NCBI GenBank assembly: GCA_943788235.1
Contig: CALSPM010000005.1
Span: 124,001 to 188,000, forward strand
DNA length: 64,000 nt
Reading direction: 5' to 3'
DNA from: an uncultured Cyclobacteriaceae bacterium
GTDB lineage: Bacteria; Bacteroidota; Bacteroidia; Cytophagales; Cyclobacteriaceae
The translations under genes and the position numbers were made by a program. Below, in pieces: positions 45,705-55,608 of this stretch. Every line of letters starts with the position of its first letter. Position 1 is the stretch's first letter. Below the pieces are notes generated by a model. That model did no database searches. It saw only the letters and a list, made by a program, of their open reading frames with translations, and had not been told where the DNA came from.

Positions 45705-47321
45705 ATGCAAAAAAGCGTTCTTGTTTTAATATTTTTATTGATTAGTATTGACTTAATCAAGGCTCAGATTGACATACCTGGGGACTTGGATAACGAATAT
45801 TTTCAATTATTAGCACTTAAAAATCAGCAAGTTAATCATTTGGGTTATGGGCTGACGATTGACCCATTTGTTGATTCTTTGGAGTGGTCTTTATGGAATC
45901 GTTTCTCATCAAGGATGGATGTTAAAGAAGGGTTGACCCTATTAGACTTAGGAGTTAAAACACATCTCAATACAGCTTATCCTCGAAGTTACAACGACGG
46001 TCCCTCTTGGAAGGGGCGAGGGCTCACTCATGAAGTCAACGTAGGGATGCGCTTGAAAAAGGCCAGGTTTTCGTTCGTATTTTTACCCAATATTTTTTAT
46101 TCTCAAAATGCTTCTTTTGAGCTTGCGCCTCAGATCAAAAAAGATGTGAGCCCTTTTTCTTATCAATTTGCGAACAAGGCTTCCGTTTCTTATCGAGCCG
46201 ACTGGGTTCAACGGTATGGGGATAAGGCGTTTGTGAATGTTCATTTAGGTCAGTCGGAACTCAGATATCAAGATAGTATTTTCACTGTGGGTCTGGGAAC
46301 TCAAAACTTAAAATTAGGACCAGCGAACATCAATCCAATAATTTTAAGCCGCAATGCAGGAGGTTTTCCCAGTGTAGACCTGGGGACGGCCCAACCACTT
46401 CAACTTCATTTTAAAAAAAGAGATTTGGGGGCTTTCGAAACTAAGATAATTTTTGGGCAACTGTCCGAATCAAGATATTTTGATGCTTTTCCGGAAAATA
46501 ATAAGCGATTCTTTACAGGAATGACGGTAGGCTATAGTCCTCCTTTTTTGCCAAATTTAGTATTGGGTTTTAATAAAGTATTGTACAAGCAAAGCAAGTA
46601 TTATACACCTTCGGACTTAGCTGCGTTATTTTGGATTTTTGATCAAGGAATCATGATTGATTCAGTGTTAACCAAAGATTCTTTTGATCAAATGGCTTCA
46701 TTTTTTGTGGATTGGAAGTTTGAGGAGGCTGATTTGAGGATCTATTTAGAATGGGCAAAGAATGACTTTAGTGGAGGGTTTATTCGAATTATTACGGAGC
46801 CAGAACACAGCCGAGCCTATACCTTAGGTCTTGAAAAGGCGTTTGATCTACAGAAAGAAAAGGTTTTATATTTTATGATGGAACACAGCAATTTGGTCAG
46901 AAATCAAAGCTGGCTGTACCGAGCCAATCCGCCTTATTACCAACACATATTAGTTGACCAGGGCTATACTCATCAAGGGCAAGTATTGGGAGCGGGGATT
47001 GGTGGGGGTTCAATGAGTCAATTTCTAGGGTTAAGTCTCTATGATCAAAAAAGTCTTTTAGGAATCGATTTTCAAGCCATTAGATTTGATGATGATTATT
47101 TCTTAGAAATGGATCATGGCAGTGGCCAAAAAGAGCTCTATAACCGACATCAAAATGAGTTCAGCTTAGGGCTTAAATATCAACGGCGCTTCCAAAAAGG
47201 AGCCTTGGGTGTTAAAATGATTAATAGTTTTTATATGAATCGATATTACATTTTGGACAATAATGAATATAATTTATCACTCAATATTCAAGCCAAGTAT
47301 TTCTTAAATCAGTTTAGATAA
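45705..47321 (+). CDS. Capsule assembly Wzi-family outer-membrane protein
   Basis: After a signal peptide (MQKSVLVLIFLLISIDLIKA) the protein is a beta-rich barrel of about 540 residues. It carries Wzi-family features: the central NLKLGPANINPIILSRNAGG with FPSVDLGTAQPLQL, then GLTVGYSPPF-like strands and a C-terminal strand ending in an aromatic/Arg residue. Wzi binds and organises capsular or exopolysaccharide at the outer membrane. Its position next to three glycosyltransferase genes supports a surface-polysaccharide role. I use the Met at 45705; an in-frame GTG at 45690 adds five residues. The next 284 bp (47322-47605) contain nothing I recognise. Confidence 0.8.
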   Translation: MQKSVLVLIFLLISIDLIKAQIDIPGDLDNEYFQLLALKNQQVNHLGYGLTIDPFVDSLEWSLWNRFSSRMDVKEGLTLLDLGVKTHLNTAYPRSYNDGPSWKGRGLTHEVNVGMRLKKARFSFVFLPNIFYSQNASFELAPQIKKDVSPFSYQFANKASVSYRADWVQRYGDKAFVNVHLGQSELRYQDSIFTVGLGTQNLKLGPANINPIILSRNAGGFPSVDLGTAQPLQLHFKKRDLGAFETKIIFGQLSESRYFDAFPENNKRFFTGMTVGYSPPFLPNLVLGFNKVLYKQSKYYTPSDLAALFWIFDQGIMIDSVLTKDSFDQMASFFVDWKFEEADLRIYLEWAKNDFSGGFIRIITEPEHSRAYTLGLEKAFDLQKEKVLYFMMEHSNLVRNQSWLYRANPPYYQHILVDQGYTHQGQVLGAGIGGGSMSQFLGLSLYDQKSLLGIDFQAIRFDDDYFLEMDHGSGQKELYNRHQNEFSLGLKYQRRFQKGALGVKMINSFYMNRYYILDNNEYNLSLNIQAKYFLNQFR

Positions 47322-47605
47322 CAATCGTTTTAAGGGAGTGCAGTTTTTTTGTAACCCTATTCAAAGGCCTTCTAGTCCTCATCTTTACCTAATCGAGGAG
47401 AAGAGGGCATTTATTTGTTCTCAATAAAGAATCGAGCGCTATTATGAATGAGCCAGAGGAGGAATCCTCTCTTTGGAGCTCCAGGAAGTGTGTTTATCTC
47501 TAAAGGGAGTTACTACTTGATCATAAATTTACCCTTGGTCTAGCGTATCCTTGACAAAGGCCTCTTCACATAAAAAAAATATAAACGACATCCTTTTAAG
47601 AAAAT

Positions 47606-50086
47606 TTAATTACTAAAACTACAATACTGTAAAAATCCGGCATCGTGACCAATGGGAGATCCATCAGGGGCCTTAAGTGTCTTGGTTTCCTTAACCTCGT
47701 CAGGATCTTCTAGCCAAAGGGAAATTAGAGCAGCCATGCTTTTATAATGTGCCGCATCCTCGAAATCTTCCGTTTTTCTGCCGTTGCAGTAGTCCAAGAT
47801 TTCAAGAATCAACGCATAACTGATGGATTTAACATCGGTTTGTGATCCTTCGTGCACGTTAAGTAATATTAATTTATCTAGAATTTTACGCTCAACAATG
47901 CGTTGAATGGCGCGTTCTTCAGGATTGGAATGTGCGGAGTACCACGTATTTTCAAGGAGTCGGTGAATGACCGGAGCCAGTCCAGGTTGCTGGGCATCTA
48001 GGTCGTGATACATGACCAAGCGATTGGCCCGGTGCGGATGGAGTAAAAAAGATAACGACATCTCACTTGCCGTTTCAACAGCGGTATAATAATCGAAAAC
48101 AGGCCCCATTTTACTTCCAAAAGATTCCCTACTTCTATCATATCCTTGTGCTTTGGGGGGAATTTTGGCCAATAATGTTTTAGAAAGTATTAAAGATTTT
48201 GGCTGTAAGGTTTGAATAAGGGCCTCAAGGGCTTTCCACTGTGCGTCGGGAGCGATCATGGCTGTTTTTAGCTGAAGATCTCCTTTTATGGAATAGTTGT
48301 AATCTAAGCCCCCGACAACTTTAGTGGCGGCTTCTATTTGATACCGGTGGAAAAGATACATCGGAACCAAGACCTCTTCCAATGAAGAGTACGGGGAGCC
48401 CATGGGAAGACTGTTTTCAGACAAATTACTGAGGACCTTTTTTCTAACCATCATCATGCGACTCAATTCATTGGCAGCCCCAGTACCTTCATCCCATAGA
48501 TGTGCAATAGGATGTGCACCATCGGCTGCTCTAGCGTCTCGGTCTGATATAAAGCGAAGGCCCCTCTTATGCGTTTCCTCAAGCAACGCGTTGAGCGCAG
48601 CGTGGGTATCTATGCCCTCTTCATATTGGGTGTAACCATATTTGATAGCAGCGATATCCCATTCGCCAATATTGACATCATAGGCATCAGACAAATCAAT
48701 TTCCCCGTCGCGATCTAACTTGACCAAAGGATGTGGGTAGTCCATCACAGAGGCGCGGTCATCACTACTGGCGGCATAATTATGTACTAAGCCCAGGGTA
48801 TGGCCTACTTCGTGTGCTGCCAATTGCCGGAGGCGCGCTACGGCAAGGGCCATGTGGGGACCTACTCCTTCATCATATTCGTTTAAGAGCCCCTGGGCAA
48901 TTAAAAAGTCTTGTCTAACTCGCAAGGAACCTAAGCTTACTTGTCCTTTAATGATTTCTCCGGTTCTGGGGTCAATGATAGAGGATCCGTAGGACCATCC
49001 ACGGGTAGATCGATGCACCCATTGTATCATGTTGTATCGAATGTCCCAAGGATGGGCACCCTCAGGGAGCAATTTGATTTGAAAAGCATTGATGAATCCA
49101 GCGGCTTCAAAGGCCTGATTCCACCATTTTGCTCCGTCCATTAAGGCAGATTTAACGGGTTCAGGGGCACCTCGATCCAGATAGTATATGATGGGTTTTA
49201 TGGCTTCAGATTTGGCCAATTCAGGATTTTTTTTCTGCAGTCGATGTCTGTTAATAAAGCGCTTTACTAGAGAGGAAGCCACAGGGGTTGCATAGTCTTG
49301 ATAGGAGGTTGCGTAAAATCCACTGCGGGGATCATAAGTTCTAGGTTGATAATTGTCATCTGGCAGCTCAATAAAAGAATGATGAGTTTGTACGGTGATG
49401 GCATTTGGAGAAGGGACCACAGAACGGACCCAATTGCCCGTAGCCTGTCCCGTATAGGTCTGAATCACTTCATACTCAGAGTTTTTGGGAAAATTGAGGA
49501 TATTGGGTAAATATAAAGCAGAACGAGAGTTATCGATTTTGAACTGGCCCTGTTTGGTTCTGGACAGTCTCTGAGCAATTCCTTGACTATCTTGTAACAG
49601 AAAATCATTTAATTCAATGAGATAAAGTGTTCCCGTGTGTGCTATGATGGGAAACCCCCATACAATGGATGAGGCAAAAGCTTCTTTGACCGAGTTTACT
49701 TCATCCGGATTGTCACTGATGGCACGGTAGTCCTGATTGGGCTGGACCAGCATCAGTTTTTGTCCATATTTTTTAAATTGAAGAACTTTTCTTCCGCCAA
49801 GCTTTCCCCTATCCATACCGAGGTCATTGGAACCAATGCCTGCGGATAAGGTATTGACGTATAAAAATTCTGGGGCATTTAGGTCTACGGAAATATATAG
49901 CTTGTCTTTAGAAGCATCATAGAAAGAAGGGAAGTAACCTTCCGTCCGGCGCATTTTTTTTGTAAAAACGGAAATAGAAACATCTTTTGAAGTAGGGGTG
50001 ACTGTTCCTTTATTCGCTTTTTTTCTTTGTGCACTAACGTTTAGAAGTGTTCCTATCAACAGTACTGCGACCCAAATATTTTTCAT
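47606..50086 (-). CDS. Secreted zinc-dependent metalloprotease (DUF5117/DUF4953 type)
   Basis: An 826-residue protein with a signal peptide (IWVAVLLIGTLLNVSAQ). The catalytic metzincin motif HEVGHTLGLVHNYAASS (H-E-x2-H-x2-G-x2-H) is near residue 425, followed by a Met-turn candidate SVMDYPHP. Family segments upstream include YYLDRGAPEPVKSALMDGAK, then WWNQAFEAAGF and WVHRSTRGWSYGSSI. These large zinc proteases are common in Bacteroidota, and their substrates are unknown. It is monocistronic, and the upstream gap (70 bp) separates it from a divergent gene. Confidence 0.88.
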   Translation of the reverse strand: MKNIWVAVLLIGTLLNVSAQRKKANKGTVTPTSKDVSISVFTKKMRRTEGYFPSFYDASKDKLYISVDLNAPEFLYVNTLSAGIGSNDLGMDRGKLGGRKVLQFKKYGQKLMLVQPNQDYRAISDNPDEVNSVKEAFASSIVWGFPIIAHTGTLYLIELNDFLLQDSQGIAQRLSRTKQGQFKIDNSRSALYLPNILNFPKNSEYEVIQTYTGQATGNWVRSVVPSPNAITVQTHHSFIELPDDNYQPRTYDPRSGFYATSYQDYATPVASSLVKRFINRHRLQKKNPELAKSEAIKPIIYYLDRGAPEPVKSALMDGAKWWNQAFEAAGFINAFQIKLLPEGAHPWDIRYNMIQWVHRSTRGWSYGSSIIDPRTGEIIKGQVSLGSLRVRQDFLIAQGLLNEYDEGVGPHMALAVARLRQLAAHEVGHTLGLVHNYAASSDDRASVMDYPHPLVKLDRDGEIDLSDAYDVNIGEWDIAAIKYGYTQYEEGIDTHAALNALLEETHKRGLRFISDRDARAADGAHPIAHLWDEGTGAANELSRMMMVRKKVLSNLSENSLPMGSPYSSLEEVLVPMYLFHRYQIEAATKVVGGLDYNYSIKGDLQLKTAMIAPDAQWKALEALIQTLQPKSLILSKTLLAKIPPKAQGYDRSRESFGSKMGPVFDYYTAVETASEMSLSFLLHPHRANRLVMYHDLDAQQPGLAPVIHRLLENTWYSAHSNPEERAIQRIVERKILDKLILLNVHEGSQTDVKSISYALILEILDYCNGRKTEDFEDAAHYKSMAALISLWLEDPDEVKETKTLKAPDGSPIGHDAGFLQYCSFSN

Positions 50087-50156
50087 AATCTTTTTATTTT
50101 AATTAATAAAAGGTTTCCTTAACCAATATGACAAGTAAATATATTCAGAATCAATT

Positions 50157-50705
50157 GTGAAAGAGCGTTATTTTATTGCAGTGGTATTACCTCAGGATAT
50201 TCGGGAAGAGGTACATAATTTTAAAAAAATCATGGCAGAACAGCATCACGCTTGTCATGCCTTTAAGTCACCGGCTCACATTACGCTTCACATGCCGTTT
50301 AAATGGAAAAGCGCAAAAAGAGGGGAACTTGAACAAGCCCTTGCTCAAATGACTGCAAGCCTAAGGCCCTTTGATGTAACCCTTCATGACTTTGGTGTTT
50401 TTGAACCGCGTGTGATTTTTATAGATGTCGCTGAAAATAAAGACCTCAGGGAATTAAGCAGCAAGGTATTATTAGAAATGAGAAAAAGGAATATTTATAA
50501 TGGAGAGTATAAAAATTTAGGATTTCAACCCCATGTAACCATTGCTTTTAGGGATCTGAGAAAAGCAAACTTTTATGAGGCTTGGGAAACTTTTAAAGAA
50601 CAAAAATATGAAAGGATTTTTTCTGTAAGTGGCATTACCCTGCTTAAATACCAATCAGAACATTGGCAGGAGAGTGGAACTTTTCCATTTATGGATACCA
50701 ATTGA
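50157..50705 (+). CDS. 2'-5' RNA ligase/LigT-like phosphoesterase
   Basis: A 182-residue 2H phosphoesterase with both signature motifs: HITLHMPFKW (residues about 41-50) and HVTIAFRDL (about 126-134), the two H-x-T/S-x pairs that form the active site. The start is a GTG. Such proteins open or join 2'-5' or 2',3'-cyclic phosphates; the RNA substrate here is unknown. Its end overlaps the convergent DUF6702 gene by 17 bp. Confidence 0.85.
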   Translation: MKERYFIAVVLPQDIREEVHNFKKIMAEQHHACHAFKSPAHITLHMPFKWKSAKRGELEQALAQMTASLRPFDVTLHDFGVFEPRVIFIDVAENKDLRELSSKVLLEMRKRNIYNGEYKNLGFQPHVTIAFRDLRKANFYEAWETFKEQKYERIFSVSGITLLKYQSEHWQESGTFPFMDTN

Positions 50706-51177
50706 TGGTGCCTATTTTATTTTCATGATTTAACCTGAGGCTTTTGACGATTTTGTTTTTTCGGAAATGAACCAAGTTTTCTTGATCCTCGAAGGCATTG
50801 ACCAACAAACTGTTGAAAACAACGATTTCATCAAAGGGGCTTAAGTTTTCGTATTCCAAAAAACACCATATGCCATCATCTTCTTTTTGGCTACCCAAAT
50901 AATGAAGGTGGAGTACCTCTTTATTGCTTGTTAAACGCAGATTTTCTAAAAGATATCGTTGTAATAATGCATTGAGCTTGGCAGAATCTAGCTCGAGAAG
51001 GTCTAGATCGGGCGCTTCTGCATAGTCAGAAAGTCCCAATTCCAAGTCATCTGTAAACAGGCGAACACTGATTTTAAGGTGTTTATCATTGGAATCATAG
51101 GTTATATCACAAATGCTAACATGAAAAGGATGAAAAAGGTATAATTTCGTAAGAACAATCCAAAGGAATATTGGCAT
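50689..51177 (-). CDS. DUF6702 family protein
   Basis: A 162-residue protein with an N-terminal hydrophobic signal-like segment, then LFHPFHVSICDITYDSNDKH, LKISVRLFTDDLELGL and CFLEYENLSPFDEIVVFNSL, the pattern of the DUF6702 family. It is often encoded beside HupE/UreJ-like and M1 peptidase genes in Bacteroidota, as here. It is probably periplasmic; its function is unknown. It is divergent from the HupE-like gene, with 24 bp between starts. Confidence 0.75.
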   Translation of the reverse strand: MPIFLWIVLTKLYLFHPFHVSICDITYDSNDKHLKISVRLFTDDLELGLSDYAEAPDLDLLELDSAKLNALLQRYLLENLRLTSNKEVLHLHYLGSQKEDDGIWCFLEYENLSPFDEIVVFNSLLVNAFEDQENLVHFRKNKIVKSLRLNHENKIGTINWYP

Positions 51178-51201
51178 ATAATTAATTTTATAGTAAAGAT
51201 A

Positions 51202-51800
51202 ATGTCAGAATTTAGATTATATCTTGATTTAGGGGTCTTCCACATATTAGATTTTGCGGGATACGATCACATGCTCTTCGTAACGGCCATTGCAACGATT
51301 TACTTGATCAACGATTGGCGAAAAGTTTTGGTTTTGGTGACTGCCTTTACCATCGGTCACAGCATCACCTTGGCTTTGGCGACCCTAGAGTTGATTAAAT
51401 ATGATTTGGAGTTGATAGAATTTTTAATTCCCCTGACCATTTGCATTACGGCCTTGGCTAATTTATTTACCAGAGACCGACGGCGATTTGAAGCCACCCA
51501 ACGAAAAGGGTATATTAATTATTTTTTTGCAGGATTTTTTGGCACTATTCATGGCTTGGGTTTTCTAGTTATTTAAAAGTTTTACTGGGCGCCGAGCAAA
51601 ACATTATAAAGCCATTATTTGCATTCAATATTGGTCTTGAAATTGGACAAATGGTCATTATGATCCTTTTTTTAATCTTAAGTACTGTATTTGTTGATTT
51701 TTTTGGTGTTGACCGTCGGGATTGGAAATTGATTATTTCTTCCATTATTCTTGGTATTTCAGCAACCTTAATTTTGGGGACGGATTATATGTTTAAATAA
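51202..51800 (+). CDS. HupE/UreJ family membrane protein (one frameshift)
   Basis: The first frame gives the family motif LGVFHILDFAGYDHMLFVTA (His and Asp residues typical of HupE/UreJ), membrane helices and FAGFFGTIHGLGFL. It stops at 51576, while the other frame continues SSYLKVLLGAEQNIIKPLFA, FNIGLEIGQMVIMILFLILS and a final helix to 51800. The shift is at GGGTTTTCTAG, where five T would restore GFSSYLK. The intact protein is about 199 residues with six or seven helices. Relatives transport nickel or cobalt, but a transport role for this subfamily is unproven. It lies 8 bp before the M1 peptidase start. Confidence 0.78.
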
Positions 51801-51808
51801 AAAATAAG

Positions 51809-54020
51809 ATGAGAAAACGCGTATTTTTTTTAAGTAGTTTAATGATGGCTATCCTGGGAGTATGGGGCCAGACGCCCATACAATGGGGCCAAAAATTTGA
51901 GCAATTAGGAACTTCCTTGCCTACGCCTAACACGTATAGAACCGCATCAGGAGCTCCAGGAAAGGATTATTGGCAGCAACGCGCCGATTATAAAATTGAA
52001 TTGACACTGGACGATGTAAAACAGGAAATAGAGGGCACAGAGACCATCACTTATTTTAACCAGTCCCCCGATCCATTGGACTATTTATGGCTACAGCTAG
52101 ATCAAAATTTTCGTGCCCAGGATTCCGAAACCCCTTTAGTGACGGAGTATTTCATGAAGGATTCCGTAAGCTCAAAAGAGTTGTTCACTATTCAAAATAA
52201 TTTTGATGGGGGATTTCGGATAGATAAAGTTTTAGATGATGCCGGTCAACCCCTTGCTTATTTCATAAATAAAACCATGATGAGGATCAATTTGGAACAG
52301 CCCTTGTTACCGGGAGCGCAGATGACCTTTCAGGTTGATTGGCATTATAAAATTAATGACCGTATGAGTTTAGGAGGGCGTTCGGGCTACGAATATTTTC
52401 CGAAAGATGATAATTATTCTTATACGATTGCTCAGTTTTATCCTAGAATGGCCGTTTACGATGACGTGGAGGGTTGGCAAAACAAACAGTTTCTTGGGCG
52501 AGGAGAGTTTGCTTTGAGTTTTGGAAATTTTGAAGTCGCCATGACTGTTCCGGAGGATTTTATAGTGGGCGCCACAGGGACCTTACAAAATCCCAAAGAC
52601 GTTTTGACGTCAAAAGAGCAACTGCGATTTGAGAAGGCGAAGCAGTCTTTTGAAGATCCTGTGATTATTGTGACGCAGGAGGAAGCGATTCAAAAGGAGG
52701 CCCATAAAAAACGAGGGAAGGCGACTTGGTCGTTTAAAGCGGACAGCGTAAGGGATTTTGCTTTTGCGGCATCTAGAAAATATATTTGGGATGCCATGGC
52801 AGTAGATTTGAATGGTAAAAAATCATTGGCGATGTCTTATTATCCCAAGGAAGGGAATCCCCTTTGGGAATCCCATTCGACCCGAGCGGTACGTCAAACA
52901 CTGATCACCTATTCTCGGCACACCATTGACTACCCTTACCCTGTGGCGATTTCAGTGCATGCGGCCAGCGTGGGTATGGAATACCCTATGATTTGTTTCA
53001 ATTTTGGACGACCAGAAGCCGACGGAACCTATACAGATGAAACCAAGTGGAGGATGATTTCGGTCATCATTCATGAGGTAGGGACATAATTTTTTCCCTA
53101 TGATTATTAATTCCGACGAGCGGCAATGGACTTGGATGGACGAGGGATTGGATAGTTTTGTTCAGTCCATTGCAACAAAAGAATATGATGCTGATTTTCC
53201 TGTGGGCCGGGGTGCCCCTGAGCAGATCATTCCTTATATGAGCGGCGAGCAGGGGTTGTTGAGACCTATCATGACCAACTCTGAGCAAATTCTTCAATTT
53301 GGAAACAATGCTTATGCAAAACCCGCAACCGCGTTGTCTATCTTAAGAGAAACGGTTATGGGACCCGAGCTGTTCGATTATGCCTTTAAAAAATATGCAG
53401 AAAGATGGGCCTTTAAAAGTCCTTCCCCTGCAGATTTTTTCAGAACAATGGAAGATGCTTCTGCGATAGATTTGGACTGGTTTTGGAGGGGCTGGTTTTA
53501 CACGACAGATTATGTAGATATTGGTGTGGAGGAAGTGAAGCATTACCGCATGCAGATCGAGGAGCGGGGGTTAGAAAAACGCCGTATCTCGGGAGGAGAC
53601 GAAAACTTGAATACCGAACAAAAAAGGTTTACCGAAGAAGTAAATACCTTCGTTTTTAAAAATACCGAAGCTAAGGAATATCGAGAGTTTGCAAATAAGT
53701 TCAATGAAATAGAGATGAAAGAAGGGTTTTCAGACCAAAACTTTTATGAAGTTAAGTTGGCAAATAAAGGGGGCTTGGTCATGCCGGTTATTATTGAATG
53801 GAGTTATGCCGATGGAAGTACGGAGCGGGAAAAATTACCTGCTGAAATTTGGCGAAAAAACGAAAAGGAAGTGACCAAAGTCTTTGTAAAGACCAAAGAA
53901 GTCGTAGGAATAGTCATTGATCCCAATAAAGAAACCGCCGATGTAGATACAGGAAACAACCAGTATCCCAATGTGGATCAGGAATCCAGGTTTGACAAGT
54001 TTAAGTCAAGCAATAATTAA
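51809..54020 (+). CDS. M1 family metallopeptidase (one frameshift)
   Basis: After a signal peptide (MRKRVFFLSSLMMAILGVWG) comes the M1 N-terminal beta domain (YKIELTLDDVKQEIEGTETI) and the catalytic region. The active-site helix is broken at 53085: HEVG then T-stop in the first frame, HNFFPMIINSDERQWTWMDE in the second. Removing one G from the GGG run restores HEVGHNFFPM, giving H-E-x2-H and the downstream zinc-ligand Glu in WMDEGLDSF. The joined protein is about 735 residues, complete, with a peptidase domain and a C-terminal beta domain (ANKGGLVMPVIIEWSY). M1 enzymes are zinc aminopeptidases. The clean single-base lesion suggests a sequencing error. Confidence 0.88.
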
Positions 54021-54047
54021 TCAAAGCCTTATAAATAGCAGATTAAC

Positions 54048-54820
54048 GTGAAATTTATTTTTTGGATGATTTTTCTTCTTTTTTTAGTACAGTGTAGCCA
54101 AAAAAAGAGGAGCTACTGCCGAGGATTTGGAGTCGGTTGATTTAAATTATCCATTGCCGGGTTTTGATTTGGAAGGATCAGATCCTTTGGCCATTGTCTT
54201 GGCAGACAGAATCATGTCAGCGATGGGAGGTCGAGAGGCCTGGGATAAGACGCGATATATAAAATGGAAATTTTTCGGTAGACGGACTTTGTTGTGGGAC
54301 AAAGAATCAGCAAAGGTTCGTATAGAAATTGAACAAGGGAATCAAGTTATTTTGTTAGACTCTGAATCAATTAACAGGGAAGGTTTTTCAGCAAGGAATC
54401 GAACTTACGGATCCAGACAGCGTGTCTTTTTATTTAGCTAAGGGCGAAAGGATATGGATCAATGATTCTTATTGGCTGGTGATGCCCTATAAACTTAAGG
54501 ATACCGGCGTGACACTTACGTATGTAAAAGAGGATAAGACTCAATCCGGGGAGCTGAGTGACGTGCTTAAATTGACCTTTGAAAATGTAGGGGTTAGCCC
54601 AGATAATGCTTATTGGGTATGGGTTTCTAAAGATCAAGATCTGATTAAACAGTGGGCTTATTTCACTCATTTTACAGATTCTTTACCCCAATTCGTATCT
54701 CCATGGGATGATTATGAGCAGTTTGGACAAATTTTGCTTGCCCAGGGGCGAGGATCAAGAAACCTCACGGAGGTGGCTGTATTAACGACCGTACCTCCGC
54801 AAACATTTATTTCTTTGTGA
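54048..54820 (+). CDS. Lipoprotein of unknown function (two frameshifts)
   Basis: The start is a GTG giving VKFIFWMIFLLFLVQCSQKK, a lipoprotein signal with lipobox LVQC. A shift in the run of seven A at about 54105 leads to the frame ATAEDLESVDLNYPLPGFDL, then MSAMGGREAWDKTRYIKWKF. A second shift near 54390 leads to QQGIELTDPDSVSFYLAKGE and on to 54820. The G-G-x-x-x-W-x-x-x-x-Y motif resembles LolA-like outer-membrane lipid-binding families found in Bacteroidota. The product would be about 255 residues. It follows the M1 gene by 28 bp and precedes a second LolA-like protein. Confidence 0.55.
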
Positions 54821-54854
54821 TCGGTCTAAGTTTTATTTTTGAGTTAAAAAACCA

Positions 54855-55547
54855 ATGAAGCAACGATTCATCATGTCACTGGTTCTTTCGCTAGGCCTTA
54901 CCCAGACGCGGGCACAAGATTCATTGAGCTATATTTTGGATCGACATCATGAGGCCCATCAACAAGAGCTTTGGGAGGGGATTAAGAGCCTATCGGCAAA
55001 AGGAAATTGGCTGAGTCTACACGGGTCTTATCCGGCTACTTTTTATTTTAAAAAGCCAAATAAATATTTAATGATCAATCAAAGGTCAAGGTTTATCGAG
55101 GCTTGGGATGGTGTTGAGTCATGGACGATCGCCAAATGGACAAAATCATCAGTAGTGCAGTTATCTGCTGAAGAGACGATGATCAATCAAGCGATATTTT
55201 CCTTTGGATCACCGCTCAAGCGTGTGGCGGGCCTAGAGAATAAGGGGATTGTTTTTTTTGATCAGGCACCTCACTATTGGATAGTTGAAGATCAGGGCCA
55301 CGTATTGATTGAATATTTCATCTCAACACAAACATTTTTGTTAACTAAAACTATTTTTACAAAAAAGACAGGTGAGCCTTTGGTCGTTATCCGTGAAGTC
55401 GTAAAATATGGGGATTTTCAAGGGGTTTCTTTTCCAACCCATATAAAATTGCAAACCAAGGCGATGGTTGCCGAATATGTTTTTAATAAAATTACTTTGG
55501 GGGATCCGGTTCAAGATAAAAGGTTTAGTAAGCCGGTAAAGGAATAG
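54855..55547 (+). CDS. Secreted LolA-like protein of unknown function
   Basis: A signal peptide (RFIMSLVLSLGLTQTRAQ) is followed by DRHHEAHQQELWEGIKSLSA, then KGNWLSLHGSYPATFYFKKP, and repeated long beta strands ending in QGVSFPTHIKLQTKAMVAEY. This is the general pattern of the half-barrel LolA/outer-membrane sorting fold (230 residues). It may bind a lipid or small hydrophobic molecule; this is inference from fold-level resemblance only. It lies 35 bp downstream of the frameshifted lipoprotein gene in the same direction. Confidence 0.6.
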   Translation: MKQRFIMSLVLSLGLTQTRAQDSLSYILDRHHEAHQQELWEGIKSLSAKGNWLSLHGSYPATFYFKKPNKYLMINQRSRFIEAWDGVESWTIAKWTKSSVVQLSAEETMINQAIFSFGSPLKRVAGLENKGIVFFDQAPHYWIVEDQGHVLIEYFISTQTFLLTKTIFTKKTGEPLVVIREVVKYGDFQGVSFPTHIKLQTKAMVAEYVFNKITLGDPVQDKRFSKPVKE

Positions 55548-55608
55548 GGGATTCGTTTAAAAAGAGCTCTGTTAAGTGAAAAAGTAGGTCAGAATAAAAA
55601 AAGAATTT

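Noticed and set aside
45456-45760. Minus-strand 67-residue frame upstream of and overlapping the Wzi-like gene start
   Set aside because: It overlaps the Wzi signal peptide on the opposite strand, has biased composition and no recognisable motif.
47322-47605. Possible decayed gene in the 284-bp gap before the metalloprotease
   Set aside because: Short protein-like stretches appear in two frames on both strands, but none gives a coherent family match.
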